From Turritopsis dohrnii (taxonomy: Eukaryota; Cnidaria; Hydrozoa; Anthoathecata; Oceaniidae), in contig BQMF02000642.1 of NCBI GenBank assembly GCA_027922465.2, positions 1-64,000 on the forward strand: a DNA stretch of 64,000 nucleotides. Direction: 5' to 3'. Made by a program: the position numbers and the translations under genes. Shown here piece by piece: positions 1-11,411 of this stretch (its first letter is position 1; every line of letters starts with the position of its first letter). The notes under the pieces are model-generated. The model did not search any database and was not told where the DNA came from. It worked only from the letters and a program-made list of their open reading frames with translations.

Positions 1-3000
1 ACAATGAATATAGTGTGAGTTTAGACTGTTAAATCATAAAAAGAATGTAAGTTGGGAACATTAATGATTTGAGTGGCTATTTCCCATCGACAAAAATTGG
101 TCTAGGTTTGGACAGTGAAAAAAAAAAAAAAAAAAAAAAAAAAACACGAACGGTTTCAAAGTATTCCTTGCTTACGCAGGAATACAAAAAACACGAACGG
201 TTTCAAAGTATTCCTTGCTTACGCAGGAATACAAACAAGATGCCCTACCGGGCAGAAGTATTCCTGCGGATGACTGTAAGACTTTCTGGAGCCTTTTCAG
301 AAAGAAATGAGTGTTAGTTCACGCTTTAAAACCATATGCATAATGCGGAATGATGTTTGCAGTATTTTACATTTTACCTTTTAGCTACGATAACTATTAA
401 ACTCTGTTGTTTCATATAAAATTTCAGTCTTGCATCAATTTCGAGATTTTTTTAGAAAGATTTCCATTCGAAGTTGTACTCCCTAAAGCATCTTCAAGAA
501 GCAATTAACTAATTAAAAGATTATCGTGTTAAGAATAATCTGTGCTTTAAAAGGTGAATGTGAAAGAAGTAATATTTGTTATTTCTAGAAACTGCACTGT
601 TTTCATCATTTAGAGATTTTTTCAAAAACTTTTTTATTCATAGTTATATTCCCGAAAGCATCTTCAAAAAGTAATTAAGTAATGAAAACTTTGTCACATT
701 AAGTTTTGAAGGGAAAATCTGTGGCGTAAATAGTAATAACTTCTAATTCATTTAATTACATTCCCGAGAGCATCATAAACGTTAAGAGACTTTGAAAAAT
801 TTTGCCGGAGATCAAGCTTAAAAAGGAACACCGTCAGTTTAAAAATCCATTAGAGAACACTCTTCCGTGGACGTTTCAAAATACTACTTTTAAAACTATA
901 CAGTATGAAAATCTTTATGTTGTTTGTATCTGAACTTCATAATAAAAACTTTTACTTGGCCTTGCGAAATAATAAAAATATCTGTGTTTCCTTTTTATCG
1001 TCAGCTTGATAGTATACAAATTTTAAAATCATACAATATTTTAAATTCGACTAGTCAATTAAAAAAGTGGTCATCTATTGATTAATAAAATGGGTATAAG
1101 CTGATGAGGAAGATAAGCTGTGCTTCAAGATTCCAGAGCTTTATAAAAACAGGGTAGCTTATCTAGGAACATGAATTAAAAAATTGTATTACATTTAGAA
1201 AGACTAATAGAAACCTTACGCATTAAATCGATATAAACATACCCTATTGGTAGTCGTTCATATCTGTTTTGAAGCATCAAGAACTGCTTATTTGTCAAGA
1301 ATGACTACTAAGAATATTAGTTTCACGTAGATTATCAGCTTGGATCATAAATGTTCTTGATTCTTTTAAGTTTTACAGCTGTACTACAACCTCTTCTATA
1401 TCCATATATTCAATAAAGAAACTTTCACAGATCTACGCATGCTTCTTCGCTTCCATTTTTAAAACAACTACGGAAAACTTAAGAACGTTGCATAAGACTC
1501 ACATGAAACAACATTTCTACCTGGCATCTGCGATTTAGCCATATGTTAGTTATTCCTTTCACTAGAGCTTATATTTTACACTTTTAGAGTCTTTTCAAGC
1601 AAAGTACTTGTATACAATGAATATAGTGTGAGTTTAGACTGTTAAATCATAAAAAGAATGTAAGTTGGTAACATTAATGATTTGAGTGGCTATTTCCCAT
1701 CGACAAAAATTGGTCTAGGTTTGGACAGTGAAAAAAAAAAAAAAAACAAGATGCCCTACCGGGCAGAAGTATTCCTGCAGATGACTGTAAGACTTTCTGG
1801 ATCCTTTTCAGAAAGAAATGAGTGTTAGTTCACGCTTTAAAACCATATGCATAATGCGGAATGATGTTTGCAGTATTTTACATTTTACCTTTTAGCTACG
1901 ATAATTACTAAACTTTGTTGTTTCATATAAAACTTCAGTCTTGCATCAATTTAGAGATTTTTTTAAAAAGATTTCCATTCGAAGTTGTACTCCCTAAAGC
2001 ATCTTCAAGAAGCAATTAACTAATTAAAAGATTATCGTGTTAAGAATAATCCGTGCTTTAAAAGGTGAATGTGAAAGAAGTAATATTTGTTATTTCATAT
2101 AAACTGCACTGTTTTGCATCATTTAGAGATTTTTTCAAAAAGTTTTTTATTCATAGTTATATTCCCTAAAGCATCTTCAAAAAATAATAAAGTAATGAAA
2201 ACTTTGTCACATTAAGTTTTGAATGGAAAATCTGTGGCGTAAATAGTAATAACTTCGAATTCATTTAATTACATTCCCGAGAGCATCATAAACGTTAAGA
2301 GACTTTGAAAAATTTTGCCGGAGATCAAGCTTAAAAAGGAACACCGTCAGTTTAAAAATCCATTAGAGAACACTCTTCCGTGGACGTTTCAAAATACTCC
2401 TTTTAAAACTATACAGTATGAAAATCTTTATGTTGTTTGTACCTGAACTTCATAATAAAAACTTTTACTTGGCCTTGCGAAATAATAAAAATATCTGTGT
2501 TTCCTTTTTATCGTCAGCTTGATAGTATACAAATTTTAGAATCATACAATATTTTAAATTCGACTAGTCAATTAAAAAATTGGTCATCTATTGATTAATA
2601 AAATGGGTATAAGCTGATGAGGAAGATGAGCTGTGCTTCAAGATTCCAGAGCTTTATAAAAACAGGGTAGCTTATCTAGGAACATGAATTAAAAAATTGT
2701 ATTACATTTAGAAAGACTAATAGAAACCTTACGCATTAAATCGATAGTCATTGGTAGTCGTTCATATCTGTTTTGAAGCATCTAGAACTGCTTATTTATC
2801 AAGAATGACTACTAAGAATATTAGTTTCACGTAGATTATCAGTTTGGATCATAAATGTTCTTGATTCTTTTAAGTTTTACAGCCGTACTACAACCTCTTC
2901 TATATCCATATATTCAACAAATAAACTTTCACAGATCTACGCATGCTTCTTCGCTTCCATTTTTAAAACAACTACGGAAAACGTCATAACGTTGCATAAG

Positions 3001-3430
3001 ACTCACATGAAACAACATTTCTATCTGGCATCTGCGATTTAGCCATATGTTAATTATTCCTTTCACTAAAGCTTATATTTTACACTTTTAGAGTCTTTTC
3101 AAGCAAAGTACTTGTATACAATGAATATAGTGTGAGTTTAGACTGCTAAATCATAAAAAGAATGTAAGTTGGGAACATTAATGATTTGAGTGGCTATTTC
3201 CCATCGACAAAAATTGGTCTAGGTTTGGACAGTGAAAAAAAAAAAAAAAAAACAAAAAAAACACGAACGGTTTCAAAGTATTCCTTGCTTACGCAGGAAT
3301 ACAAAAAAAAAACACGAACGGTTTCAAAGTATTCCTTGCTTACGCAGGAATACAAAAATGCGCGTAGAGAAAAAGCCCGCGATAGAGAAAAGGGGCGTGT
3401 AGAACACTACTCCAAACACTAATAATACAA
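1..3430. repeat. Tandem array of a ~1.5-kb unit (two full units and a third start)
   Basis: The phrase ACAATGAATATAGTGTG recurs at 1, 1614 and 3118, and the sequence between recurrences is nearly identical for its whole length, so two full units and the start of a third lie head to tail. Unit 1 is about 110 bp longer because it holds a longer A tract and two copies of a ~47-bp hairpin sequence; unit 2 has none and unit 3 has two. Each of the two full units also has a short hairpin, TGCCCTACCGGGCA, after the A tract. There are no long reading frames. The same hairpin pair recurs at about 32.95 kb and 56.99 kb, so the array belongs to an interspersed family. Confidence 0.9.
158..236. repeat. 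Tandem ~47-bp hairpin subrepeat
   Basis: Two copies of a subrepeat contain GTATTCC..TGC-TTAC-GCA-GGAATAC, a strong hairpin. The same pair returns at about 3270-3352 in the third unit of the array but is absent from the second, so the hairpin block expands and contracts independently of its 1.5-kb host unit. Confidence 0.8.
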
Positions 3431-3454
3431 AAGACACAGAAAGAGATTTATGTC

Positions 3455-4222
3455 TTACTCAACATTTTTCTCATGGAAATCAAATTCGGGAAAAAGAGTG
3501 ATGAGTTCCGTCATGTGCTTGATCTTTATCCAATTTGAATTTTCTCCAAACTTTAAACAGACATTTCCATTCGATGTTTGATATCGGTTTATCAACTTTT
3601 TTGAGTGGAGCTTTCGCGTATTATACAGGAAGTTCTTATATTGACGGCAAAGATTCTCATTTACGTAGATTTGTCGATGATCAAAACCGAGAGAATTATG
3701 TGCAATGCCTTTAAGCTTTTTGGCGTTTCCTCTAAAAAGATTGGCATTCTTACCATTTACGAACCGCACAATAGTTTTTTTCGGACGTTTTGATTTTCCT
3801 TTAGGTAGTCGGTGGCAGGCTTCTATATCATGCTTTTCAATTTTAGTACCTACATTACTGGAAATTTTGAGTACAGCCTCTTCTAAATCGTCATCCTGAA
3901 CAGAATCTTCAATCCCAGAGATTTCCACATTATTTCGTCTATAATATTGCTGACATTCGGTCAGTTCAATTTCAAGGCTAGTGATGATTTCTTTTTGCTG
4001 AGAAACTTCGTTCTTTAGTTCTTGGTTTTCGCAACAAACTGCTTCCAGCTTGGATTCAAGATCTTTCATAAAGTTACTCATCTGATTTTTAAGCTCATTT
4101 CTAAAATAGGATTTAGCGGCCTCCATTTCTTGCATAAAAAAGGTTTTTATAAAAGATATTTCTGTTCCATTATATGAAAGGTAGCCATTTTCATTTGTAT
4201 TTTCTTCGACTTCCCTTGTCAA
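3455..4222 (-). CDS. LINE ORF1-like protein: coiled coil plus RRM-like domain
   Basis: An open 255-codon frame. Residues about 25-95 form a coiled coil (ELKNQMSNFMKDLESKLEAV, then a run ending at TECQQYYRRNNVEISGI). This is followed by an RRM-like and C-terminal region with EACHRLPKG, KTIVRFVNGKNA and a stretch ending NWIKIKHMTELITLFPEF. That order is the layout of ORF1 proteins of L1/CR1/L2-like LINEs, which bind element RNA in a particle; this role is family knowledge. The expected endonuclease/RT ORF2 would lie to the left on this strand, but the sequence passes directly into the 1.5-kb tandem array, so the LINE is cut off after ORF1. The frame has no breaks, unlike most elements nearby. 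Confidence 0.8.
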   Translation of the reverse strand: MTREVEENTNENGYLSYNGTEISFIKTFFMQEMEAAKSYFRNELKNQMSNFMKDLESKLEAVCCENQELKNEVSQQKEIITSLEIELTECQQYYRRNNVEISGIEDSVQDDDLEEAVLKISSNVGTKIEKHDIEACHRLPKGKSKRPKKTIVRFVNGKNANLFRGNAKKLKGIAHNSLGFDHRQIYVNENLCRQYKNFLYNTRKLHSKKLINRYQTSNGNVCLKFGENSNWIKIKHMTELITLFPEFDFHEKNVE

Positions 4223-4299
4223 CGTAGTTGAGTTAGATGCAGAAGCTTGGACTGCTGTGTTGTAAGTTTAGCTTAACAACTTTTTCGCAAAAAAAAGGG

Positions 4300-4740
4300 C
4301 GGGTCTTTGAACGTCCGTCCTCCTCGGTGGTGGTCAGAATGAAAACGATGTATCAAATCCCGCGTTCCCATGTGCAAACCCCGTGACGAAAATTTTAATT
4401 ACGGAATTGCGACTCAAAAGTGTACCCATGTTGTAGAGCTTGCAAAACTGATCAAAGAAATGTAAGGGATCGTTTCGCTACGACCAACCGTTGCAGAGAT
4501 ATCGTCGATCAAAGATTTTGATGACGTCATAGCCGCAGTACCAAAGAAATTTAGACCCAAATGTTGCGTCACCCCAACACCCGTGTTGCGGACCCTAAAA
4601 AAAGTCAGTTATCCCTATTGGTTCTCAAGATATTTCTCCAAAAACTTTGCGTTCGATTGGAAGAAAAGCCAGGGTAAAAACTTCTGGTTATCCCAAGCCA
4701 AACGGGATTGACTAAGTCTATTCTTCCAGAAGAAACCGCA
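4300..4740. mobile_element. Non-autonomous Helitron-like repeat, degraded
   Basis: The stretch around 4430-4530, with GAGATATCGTCGATCAAAG then ATTTTGATGACGTCA, is shared with the well-defined 493-bp Helitron at 33535-34027. The flanking phrases about ATCCCTATTGGTT and GCGTTCGATT also match. Its own ends are not clear, so it is listed as a diverged family member. Confidence 0.55.
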
Positions 4741-4887
4741 TAGATAGGTATAATAAGCAGTGTTCATAGAGACTTTAAAAATTTAAACTGTTAGGTGGGT
4801 GATGTCATGGGTGATAAACTTTTGAACATGCAACCATAAATTTCTGACTGTCTTATATCTCAATAAACATTAGTCGGCAGAGGCGTA

Positions 4888-5102
4888 TAGACCTTTCCCG
4901 AGTTTATTTTTTATCACAATCCGCCTCGTTTTCAATTGAGTTACTATGACAGTCGAATCTCTTGTGCTCAATCATTAACACTATCACAATTATTACACTT
5001 ATTGCACATTACTGAAATGAGTCCCGTGACATTTCGTTACCATATTAACCATTGCGAAAACGAGGCGGAGCTTGATAAAAAATAAACTCGGGAAATGTCT
5101 AT
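4888..5102. mobile_element. MITE with CCTTTCCCGAG termini
   Basis: Long imperfect terminal inverted repeats: left TAGACCTTTCCCGAG followed by a segment ending CCGCCTCGTTTTC, right GAAAACGAGGCGGAG ending CTCGGGAAATGTCTA. A second member with a clean TA duplication lies at 14815-15047 and a fragment at about 60255. No reading frame, so it must be moved in trans. Confidence 0.8.
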
Positions 5103-5504
5103 TGAAGGTCAGTCAAAAAAGTGGAGGAGTCCAACATAACGATATTTGTTTTCAGTCTTAAGTGACAATTAGGTTACTGGTACTCTTTCCTTTTTTATTC
5201 TGAATGACTCTGAATAACTCTCCTCCACAAATTTTGACTTATCTCTAGCTACGCCTCTGGTCAGAACTTTCAAGTGCAACGAAATGTCATTGTTCTTCAC
5301 ATTAGCTGATATGTATGTATGTTCTACTCTACGACACTATGCAAATTCTAAATATATGAAAATATGTTGTGGTCATAACATGAACTCATGAAAAAGAGAA
5401 TCTACTTTCAGTTTGTTAGCAAAGGTGCAAGCGAGGAGGAAAATTTCTTACCCATGTTTAATTATCGGGATTCGGAAAAATCATGTTTCGTTTACACGAA
5501 ACTA

Positions 5505-5705
5505 TTTTTCTATAGATTTGTAATGTAATGATGCTTCTTTTGATTCAAGAAAAGGCTTTAAATCTCTAAAGTAACTCTTTACTATTTTAATTCTCATAAG
5601 TAATTGATTTTTTTCGTGTAACAGGCTCGTCGGTTTTACGAATCTCCTGATGAAGAAATCATTTAGGTGAGTATATAGTGTCTCAGTGCCACAACGCAAA
5701 ATCAA
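5505..5705. repeat. Fragment of the repeat seen inverted at 35560-35720
   Basis: The reverse complement reads through GGAGATTCGTAAA, GACGAGCCTGTTACACG and TTTAGAGATTTAAAGCC as at 35565-35680. A translated phrase EIRK(T/L)DEPVTRKKSIT is shared by the two copies. The origin is not recognised. Confidence 0.6.
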
Positions 5706-5958
5706 TAACGTGGGGAGGTTTAAGCTGTGACTCATTATCTATAAAAGAAAAGAAGGTGTTAGTGAACTGTAAGTATGCAATGGACTATCAGGTTAAAAAA
5801 GGAAAATAATTATAAGCTAAACATTCATACCAATTTTTAAAAGAAACCATGCAGACCATGTGTGATCATATATTATTGTACAACAATGATAAAACTGTCT
5901 TTGGAATGACATCAGAATCTCGAAAAAAGAGAAAAAAATAGAATATGTCACACATGCA

Positions 5959-6097
5959 ACGGCTCTTTGCCGCTGGCCTACCCTCCTCCATCCGGCTCAA
6001 TGCCGCTTTCCCGCCCTCCTCCACCCGGTTTTTTGCGGCTTTCATACCCTCTTTCCTCCCGGATATTGGTCACTTTCATACCCTCCTTCCTCCCGGA
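5959..6097. repeat. Degenerate ~34-bp minisatellite, four units
   Basis: Four successive units each end in a pyrimidine run such as ACCCTCCTCCATC, GCCCTCCTCCACC, ACCCTCTTTCCTCC and ACCCTCCTTCCTCC, and begin with CGG or GGN plus a TTTGCxGCT-like segment. No coding potential. Confidence 0.7.
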
Positions 6098-6146
6098 TTT
6101 TAATCTAATCTCTTCAATCTACTCTAATTTCAAGGTACTCTAATCT

Positions 6147-6383
6147 ACCTTAAAGGGATTTTTTGTGTGGACTAGTTTCTGCGAGCCAAGGTTTGAGAGT
6201 GTTTTGTGTGGATTAATTTTTGCTAATGTGCACAAAGTGCAATGCTTGTTTTTTTCGAATCGTTCATGTCTTGACGTTTTGCGTGGATTTATTTTTGCGA
6301 ATTTGGCCAAAATACGCAAAAGTCGCAAAATTTAATCCATGCAAAAAAAAAAAAAAAAAAAAAAAAAATACCCTTAAGGTGAT
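6147..6383. mobile_element. MITE-like inverted repeat with CCTTAAAGGG termini and a poly(A) run
   Basis: Left end ACCTTAAAGGGATTTTTTGTG is mirrored by a right end with AATCCATGC, about 25 A and CCCTTAAGGT. Internal repeats of GTGTGGATTAATTTTTGCGA fit a small TIR element. The related MITE at 57051-57193 has the same CCTTAAGGG ends. Exact target duplication not resolved. Confidence 0.6.
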
Positions 6384-6716
6384 GCTATATACTAATCATC
6401 ATTTGGCATTTCAATCTAATCTGATTTAATTTCTACGTCACCTAATCTAATGCTACATTCATCATCATTTCAATATCAATTCAATTTCACTTTCAATGTA
6501 AACTACTTTGATTTCAATATATTCAATGCAATGTTTACCAAATCCAGGTACTTTTATCTAATGCCTCCTCATTAGCCTTGCGTAAAGTTTCAATTCAAAA
6601 TATTTAATATCAATTGCACGCATATCTTTGTAGGGTAAAAATAATATTCATAATACCTGTTGGTATACTATATTTCTAGTGTAGCATCTCTCTCTAACAT
6701 AGTCTTGCTGTAAAGT

Positions 6717-7157
6717 TCAGCAAACCCTTACTTTCACTGCTTCAAATCTCCGTGTTCGTGAAAAAGCAACATGCAGTTGACCGTGACTGAAGCAAGGCCT
6801 TTGCATGTAAATACCAACCCGTTCAAAAGTATGGCCTTGACTTTTGTTTATGGTAATAGCGTAGAATAAACGGAGAGGAAATTGTGTACGCTTCAGTTGA
6901 AACGGAAGGTTGGTATCATTCGGACATAACGTTGCTCTAGGAATGAGCACCCGATTGCCAGCGGAGAAACCAGTCAGCACTTCATAAGCGAGGATATTCT
7001 CTCGGAGATTACGGATGACCAATCGTGTGCCGTTGCATAAACCGTCCTTCAATGACAAATTTCGAAGCAGCATCACTATATTGTTGACTTTCAAGTTCAA
7101 CCGGTGTGGAGGCATTCCAGAAAGAGTAAGCGAATTGATGTACTCCATTGGATACAT
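6717..7157 (-). pseudogene. Helitron helicase, C-terminal part (motifs V-VI)
   Basis: A 146-codon open segment. It contains LKDGLCNGTRLVIRNL, FPLRLFYAITINKSQGHTFE and HGQLHVAFSRTRR, the late motifs of PIF1/RecD-type SF1 helicases in Helitrons. This is the end of the Rep-helicase polyprotein and its stop is near 6717. The upstream part of the helicase is in other frames (7424-7984), so no working helicase is encoded. In a live element the helicase would unwind donor DNA at the Rep nick. Confidence 0.85.
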
Positions 7158-7423
7158 ATCAATCTCTTCTTGCTCATCGAAAACAACAGAATTGACACTA
7201 AAATACGTGACCTTTCACCAGGCATTCCCTAAAGAATCCGTTCGTGAATCACTAGAGCCTTGTCATTGGTCATTGGTCGTTTTCACATCTGGAAGAGTTT
7301 GTCTAAAATCATCACCTAAAAGAACAACCTTTCCAGCAAAAGGCACATTACTGTTACAGATATCTCTGAACATTTAAATAGCCTTAAGTGCATGCTTAGG
7401 AATCATACTTGCCTCGTCAAATA

Positions 7424-7699
7424 TCAAATATGCTGGCTACGTAAGAAATCGGCGTGCCTACTATTAGGCTTGACATTGCATGTTGAATTGTCCAATACAG
7501 GAACAGGTAATTTCAAAAGAGTATGGACTGCCTTACCATTTTGTAACAGTGTTGCTGCAATTCCAGTCCACGCACACGTACTTACTAATAGGTTTCTTCC
7601 AATAACCTCACGAATGATGTAATTGTAGGTGAAGGTTTTACCTAATCTAAGTCTTAACAACCCTACCAAATTGCTGAAGGACTTCCTGAATTTTACCAA
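7424..7699 (-). pseudogene. Helitron helicase, Walker A region, frameshifted
   Basis: The 91-codon frame contains RLGKTFTYNYIIREV followed by STCAWTGIAATLLQNGKAVH and LPVPVLDNSTCNVKPN, the motif I to Ia region of Helitron PIF1 helicases. The canonical GxxGxGKT loop is disturbed: only LGKT remains in frame, so a frameshift or substitution lies directly at the P-loop. The next domain towards the stop continues in a different frame at 6717-7157. Confidence 0.8.
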
Positions 7700-7735
7700 G
7701 AGCTGACTGCTCTGCTTGTACTTCTGGCTGGTGTC

Positions 7736-7984
7736 TCAAAAAATCTTCAAGCATGTAAGCACAGAATCTTTCCACAACTCAGCCGGATTGTTTGGATCTC
7801 CATGGATCAGAATGAAGGAGAACCCTTTGCAAATTTTAGAGGGATTTTCTGATTCGGCAGGTTCTTCCACGGTTCGTATCCACAAAGTATCATCTTCCAA
7901 TAGTCCAAGTGCCATCATGGAGGTATAAAACAGAAGGAGAACGAACTCAAAATCTGCTATTGTACTATCCGTGATGCGCTGCAT
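7736..7984 (-). pseudogene. Helitron polyprotein segment upstream of the helicase
   Basis: Open 82-codon segment with a phrase about VLLLFYTSMMALGLLEDDTLW, followed by a GDPNNPAELW phrase. Its place just before the helicase P-loop region and the same strand fit the Rep-helicase linker (the part with LLxDDxxW found in Helitron proteins). Its right end lies in an inverted duplication with 8520-8640, so part of this reading may be a rearrangement product. Confidence 0.6.
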
Positions 7985-7985
7985 T

Positions 7986-8450
7986 GTTTAAGTCCTCAGT
8001 GTGTAATAACATATAATTGCTATCATCTTGCATAATTTTTATAATTTTGGCGTTCTTGCGTGAAAATTTCGTTCATATCAATTCTCCAATGTGATTAAAG
8101 ATCGTTAGGGTAAAGTTCTTAGCATGCATAATCTGTAGGAATTGGGAGAATTATGCAAAAACGTCACAAATATGCAACGAAAACATTGCAACTTTAGGTC
8201 TATATATCTCGTGATCCCCTCAAGCAGTTTCGCCGAGCTTCAGTTTTTGAAGAGAGAATAATCCTAAGTTTTTGCACGTACCGCGGCACTATCGAGGCGC
8301 ATTTAATTCAGAAGATATGTAGATTGGAACTTATACATGAATTACGCGATATCTTCAACTCTGTATGAAAACATAGATTTTCATTTGTTTCTCAAGGAAG
8401 CTTTAGGTTTAATAATCTGCTTGTCACTATGCAGCAAGTTGATCCGTTGT
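7986..8450. other. Non-coding block between Rep and helicase of the Helitron
   Basis: About 460 bp with no domain signal in any frame, separating otherwise adjacent Helitron domains. It lies between inverted copies of one ~35-bp Helitron segment (7918-7952 and 8600-8636), so it marks a rearrangement breakpoint or an insertion. Confidence 0.5.
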
Positions 8451-9170
8451 TATAATGGATGATATTTGGTTTTTAAATTGTCGTTAATTTTTAAAAAAGT
8501 ATTTGTTTCACCGACAACCAGCCGAAAGCGCATCACGGATGACATCAAAGTGATACCGCAATGAATAGAATAGTCATTATCTGAATAATAGAAAAATAAG
8601 AGTTCGTTCTCCTTCTGTTTTATACCTCCATGGTGCCATACATGCATCCCTAAAAGATCTAGAATTCCATTAACAGTTTTAAGGTATTGAAACGAAGTCG
8701 TACCAGGAACATGTAAGAACAGCACACGTAAGAAATACCTTTCACCTTGCCGAATGCTAACATTGTACATTCTACTTACAATTTTTTCTGCTCCGCGCTG
8801 TCGTGTCACCCACTTATGTTGTCGTGTTTGAAACACGTAATTGTGGGGATACCTGGATATAAATATTGATGTGCCTGTTTGCCAACACGATTCAATTCGA
8901 ATCAAGCAGTTAACTTGGTGTGCTCTTGTCCTCTTTCCAGTGCTACTTGTTCTTGTCCTTCTCTGAAAAAGTCTGCTGCTCATTTGGAAGGTGAACAGGA
9001 AGAAAATAGCATGACTTTGAGTGTGCATTGGAAAAGAGCATAAACGCCACACAGCTTCTGGAGTAGATACATACCTCGCCATCTAAAAAGGTTTTGATTT
9101 CGTCATGATCGATACGCTCATTGATTTCAATATGAGCAGTATCATGTCCTTTGTAAATGTATTTGTACAA
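8450..9170 (-). pseudogene. Helitron Rep, C-terminal part, two overlapping frames
   Basis: One frame (8943-9170) starts KYIYKGHDTAHIEI, the second tyrosine motif region of Rep. The reading continues in the other frame (8450-9082) with RYVSTPEAVWRL, NYVFQTRQHKWVTRQRGAEK, SRMYNVSIRQGERYFLRVL and FQYLKTVNG, all standard in animal Helitron proteins. The shift near 9070 disables the protein. Rep normally nicks and rejoins one DNA strand during rolling-circle transposition. Confidence 0.85.
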
Positions 9171-9685
9171 ATACTTGACGCATTTAATGGAACACAGGCC
9201 TCAGGGTTTATATGTGCATTGTATTTTTTGCTGAGAAATGGGTTGTACGGGATAATCCATCTATTGTCAAGATCCATATTCCGAATTTGAACAGTTCTTC
9301 CGTCATCTGGTCGGTGATACAAAGGATAGCCGTCCACTTTTAAAACAGTTCCATTGTTGAACTGCTTCGGAAACATTTTGCTGCACTTACCATCTTGCAT
9401 ACACTGTGAAAAGACACTAAAATAACCACACGGACCATGGACCAGGCAGGATTTGAAGATTTCGTAAAGTTCTAGATCTTGGTCCGGATTTAGAATTCGT
9501 GCTGATATCAATGAATCAATGTCATCAGCATTGCGCAACTTAAATTCATTGCCAAGATGCAACAGCATGTGGACATGAGGTAAACCCCTTTTCTGAATAT
9601 ATATAACATCCACCTGTGCTATAGATACACCTAGAACAGAATCTTTGATAATAACGTTTTTAAGAGCTTCCAACTTCAATTTCAA
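9083..9685 (-). pseudogene. Helitron Rep HUH domain
   Basis: A 200-codon segment with the HUH signature in QKRGLPHVHMLLHLG (HVH holds the two metal-binding histidines), then SCLVHGPCG, GKCSKMFPKQF and HRPDDGRTVQIRN. This is the Helitron_like_N domain, a single-strand endonuclease. The catalytic tyrosine region follows in another frame at 9160. The N-terminal flank (9690-9860) is also out of frame, so the domain is stranded between frameshifts. Confidence 0.88.
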
Positions 9686-9858
9686 TACTCGTGCAACCAG
9701 ATCCAGACTATTTGATGCGGTTTGACCAGGCGAAAGATTTTGAACAATTTCAGGCCATTGGAGGGGTTTTGCATACGCATGTCAAGCGAATTAGCAGCTT
9801 CGATAATATACAGTTGGCTAAACATAGGCACTTGGTTTTCATTAGCATGCAGTGCTCC

Positions 9859-10500
9859 TTACCTATGTAGCAGTTGTCCACATATTCTAAAACATGGAGC
9901 CCCATTTCCTGGGGGTGGACGCAGGTTAGCTGACAAAGAAGCAAAACTGAATGCATTATTATAAACTCTAATAGATTTACGGAAATACACTAAAGAATGA
10001 ATGTCAGGCAAGTGAAGGTTTTCAATATCAATCTGTGCAGCATTTAAGAAGCGAGCCCTGCGTACTCTTCTGTTTCGGACATATGTTCTTTGGTGTTGTT
10101 GAGCATCAGCTGCACGTCGAACAGCAGCTTGTTCCGGCAGCTCATTTTCTCTCAGCAACTGTTGACGTTGAGCTTATGCTTCAAGTCGAACAGCAGCTTG
10201 CTCAGGATGCTCATTGTTTCTTAGAAGTTGGTGCTGCTGAGCATCAGCTGCACGTCGAGCAGCAGCTTGTTCAGGTCGCTCATTAGCACGTCGCTGTCTT
10301 TGATTTTGTACATCCTTCAACTGAGCACGAATTGTACTTAGATTTGCGTGGTATCTCCTTTGTCGTTCAGCATTTCTAATTCGACGACGTTGTTGCAGGG
10401 AGTTGTTGTTGTCTCTCGTGTTGATGTTGCCGTGCATCAACTGTTTCTTTATCAAATTATGATCGAGGCAAAACAAACCTTTGAGGGATTTCGTAATCAT
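9859..10500 (-). pseudogene. Helitron Rep N-terminus with RPEQAAVRRAADAQQHQ repeats
   Basis: The frame beginning at 10500 (MITKSLKGLF) has a basic region QQRRRIRNAERQRRYH and three degenerate copies of (R/H/L)PEQAA.RRAADAQQHQ, then a stop; the second frame (9859-10158) carries on with more of the repeat and YNNAFSFASLSANL, PCFRICGQLLHR. The latter is the conserved block just before the HUH domain in Helitrons. The repeats are matched in the DNA as ~75-bp tandem units at 10080-10300. One in-frame break lies near 10165. Confidence 0.8.
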
Positions 10501-11411
10501 GATCAGAATTTATAACTCGTTGTACGTTGAGAAAATCTCCAAAAGAACAACGTATATAACAGGAATATATATATCTAATTTTTATCACCACAAAAATAAA
10601 AACACAGGCTTTGTGTTTTTTGTCAGTTTACCTAGCTGAATAGACAACATAAACAAAAAAGCACACTTTCCGTTGTTGGCAAAGGCAAACAAAATGATTG
10701 TTTTTCTCAACTTTCTTTCTTTCTTTTCGCGCGAATAAGAACCAAAATGGTTGAAAACGAATTTGATCAATTTCTTTTGGTTGCCATGACATTGAACAAG
10801 AGTTACAAATACTTAAAAGTGTATTCGTTCAAGGTCAGTCTGAGGTAGGTATTGTGGAAATATGAATTCAAAATTAACTAATACTTTCATATATGTATAT
10901 TTGCAGTTAAAAGTATTACAAATTCTTGCAGACATCGGCATTTCTTTGGTGGGAGCTACACATTTATACCCCCTAAATGCTTAAGTTCTCCGCGCGCTCT
11001 CCGTTGCAGATCCCCGATTTCTATCTACCATTTTGCACGACAGACAGACAGACAGACAGACAAACAAACAGAGAATCGGGTGTTAATATATAGATGTGAA
11101 CATTGCGATTTAATTGGTTGAGCGTTTGGAAACCTCGATATCAAAGCAAGATACTCTCATGAAAGAGTGTGTTAAAGCGAAGGAAATGTCTTTTTACGAT
11201 ACCTTCGCAAGTGGCAAATCATTCAGATCACTAGAGTATCAGTTTCGAATACGTTAGATTACATAATACAAGAGGTAGCCTAAGCTATCTATTGAATTTT
11301 AGGAAAAGAACATGTTAAAACCCCAACTGCATCCGAGAACTTTCTGGAACTGGAACTTTCCAAACGGAATAGGCGCTATTGACGGATAGCATATTATTCC
11401 ACAACAGCCTC

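Larger units (their letters stand above)
6600..11094 (-). mobile_element. Decayed autonomous Helitron
   Basis: The 5' end is visible on the minus strand: an A, then TCTATATATTAACACCCG starting at 11094, the usual TC start after A. The internal order Rep N-terminus, HUH Rep, PIF1-like helicase then runs leftwards to 6717, as in animal Helitrons. The 3' hairpin and CTRR end were not found with confidence; the left limit here is approximate. Every domain is broken by frameshifts, and an inverted duplication separates the Rep and helicase parts, so it is dead. A (CAGA)n run sits just inside the 5' end. Confidence 0.8.

Noticed and set aside
7015..7928. Plus-strand frames of 70-120 codons
   Set aside because: Antisense shadows of the Helitron helicase.
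10035..10286. Plus-strand frame with QLHVEQQL repeats
   Set aside because: It is antisense to the RPEQAAVRRAADAQQHQ repeats of the Helitron Rep N-terminus.
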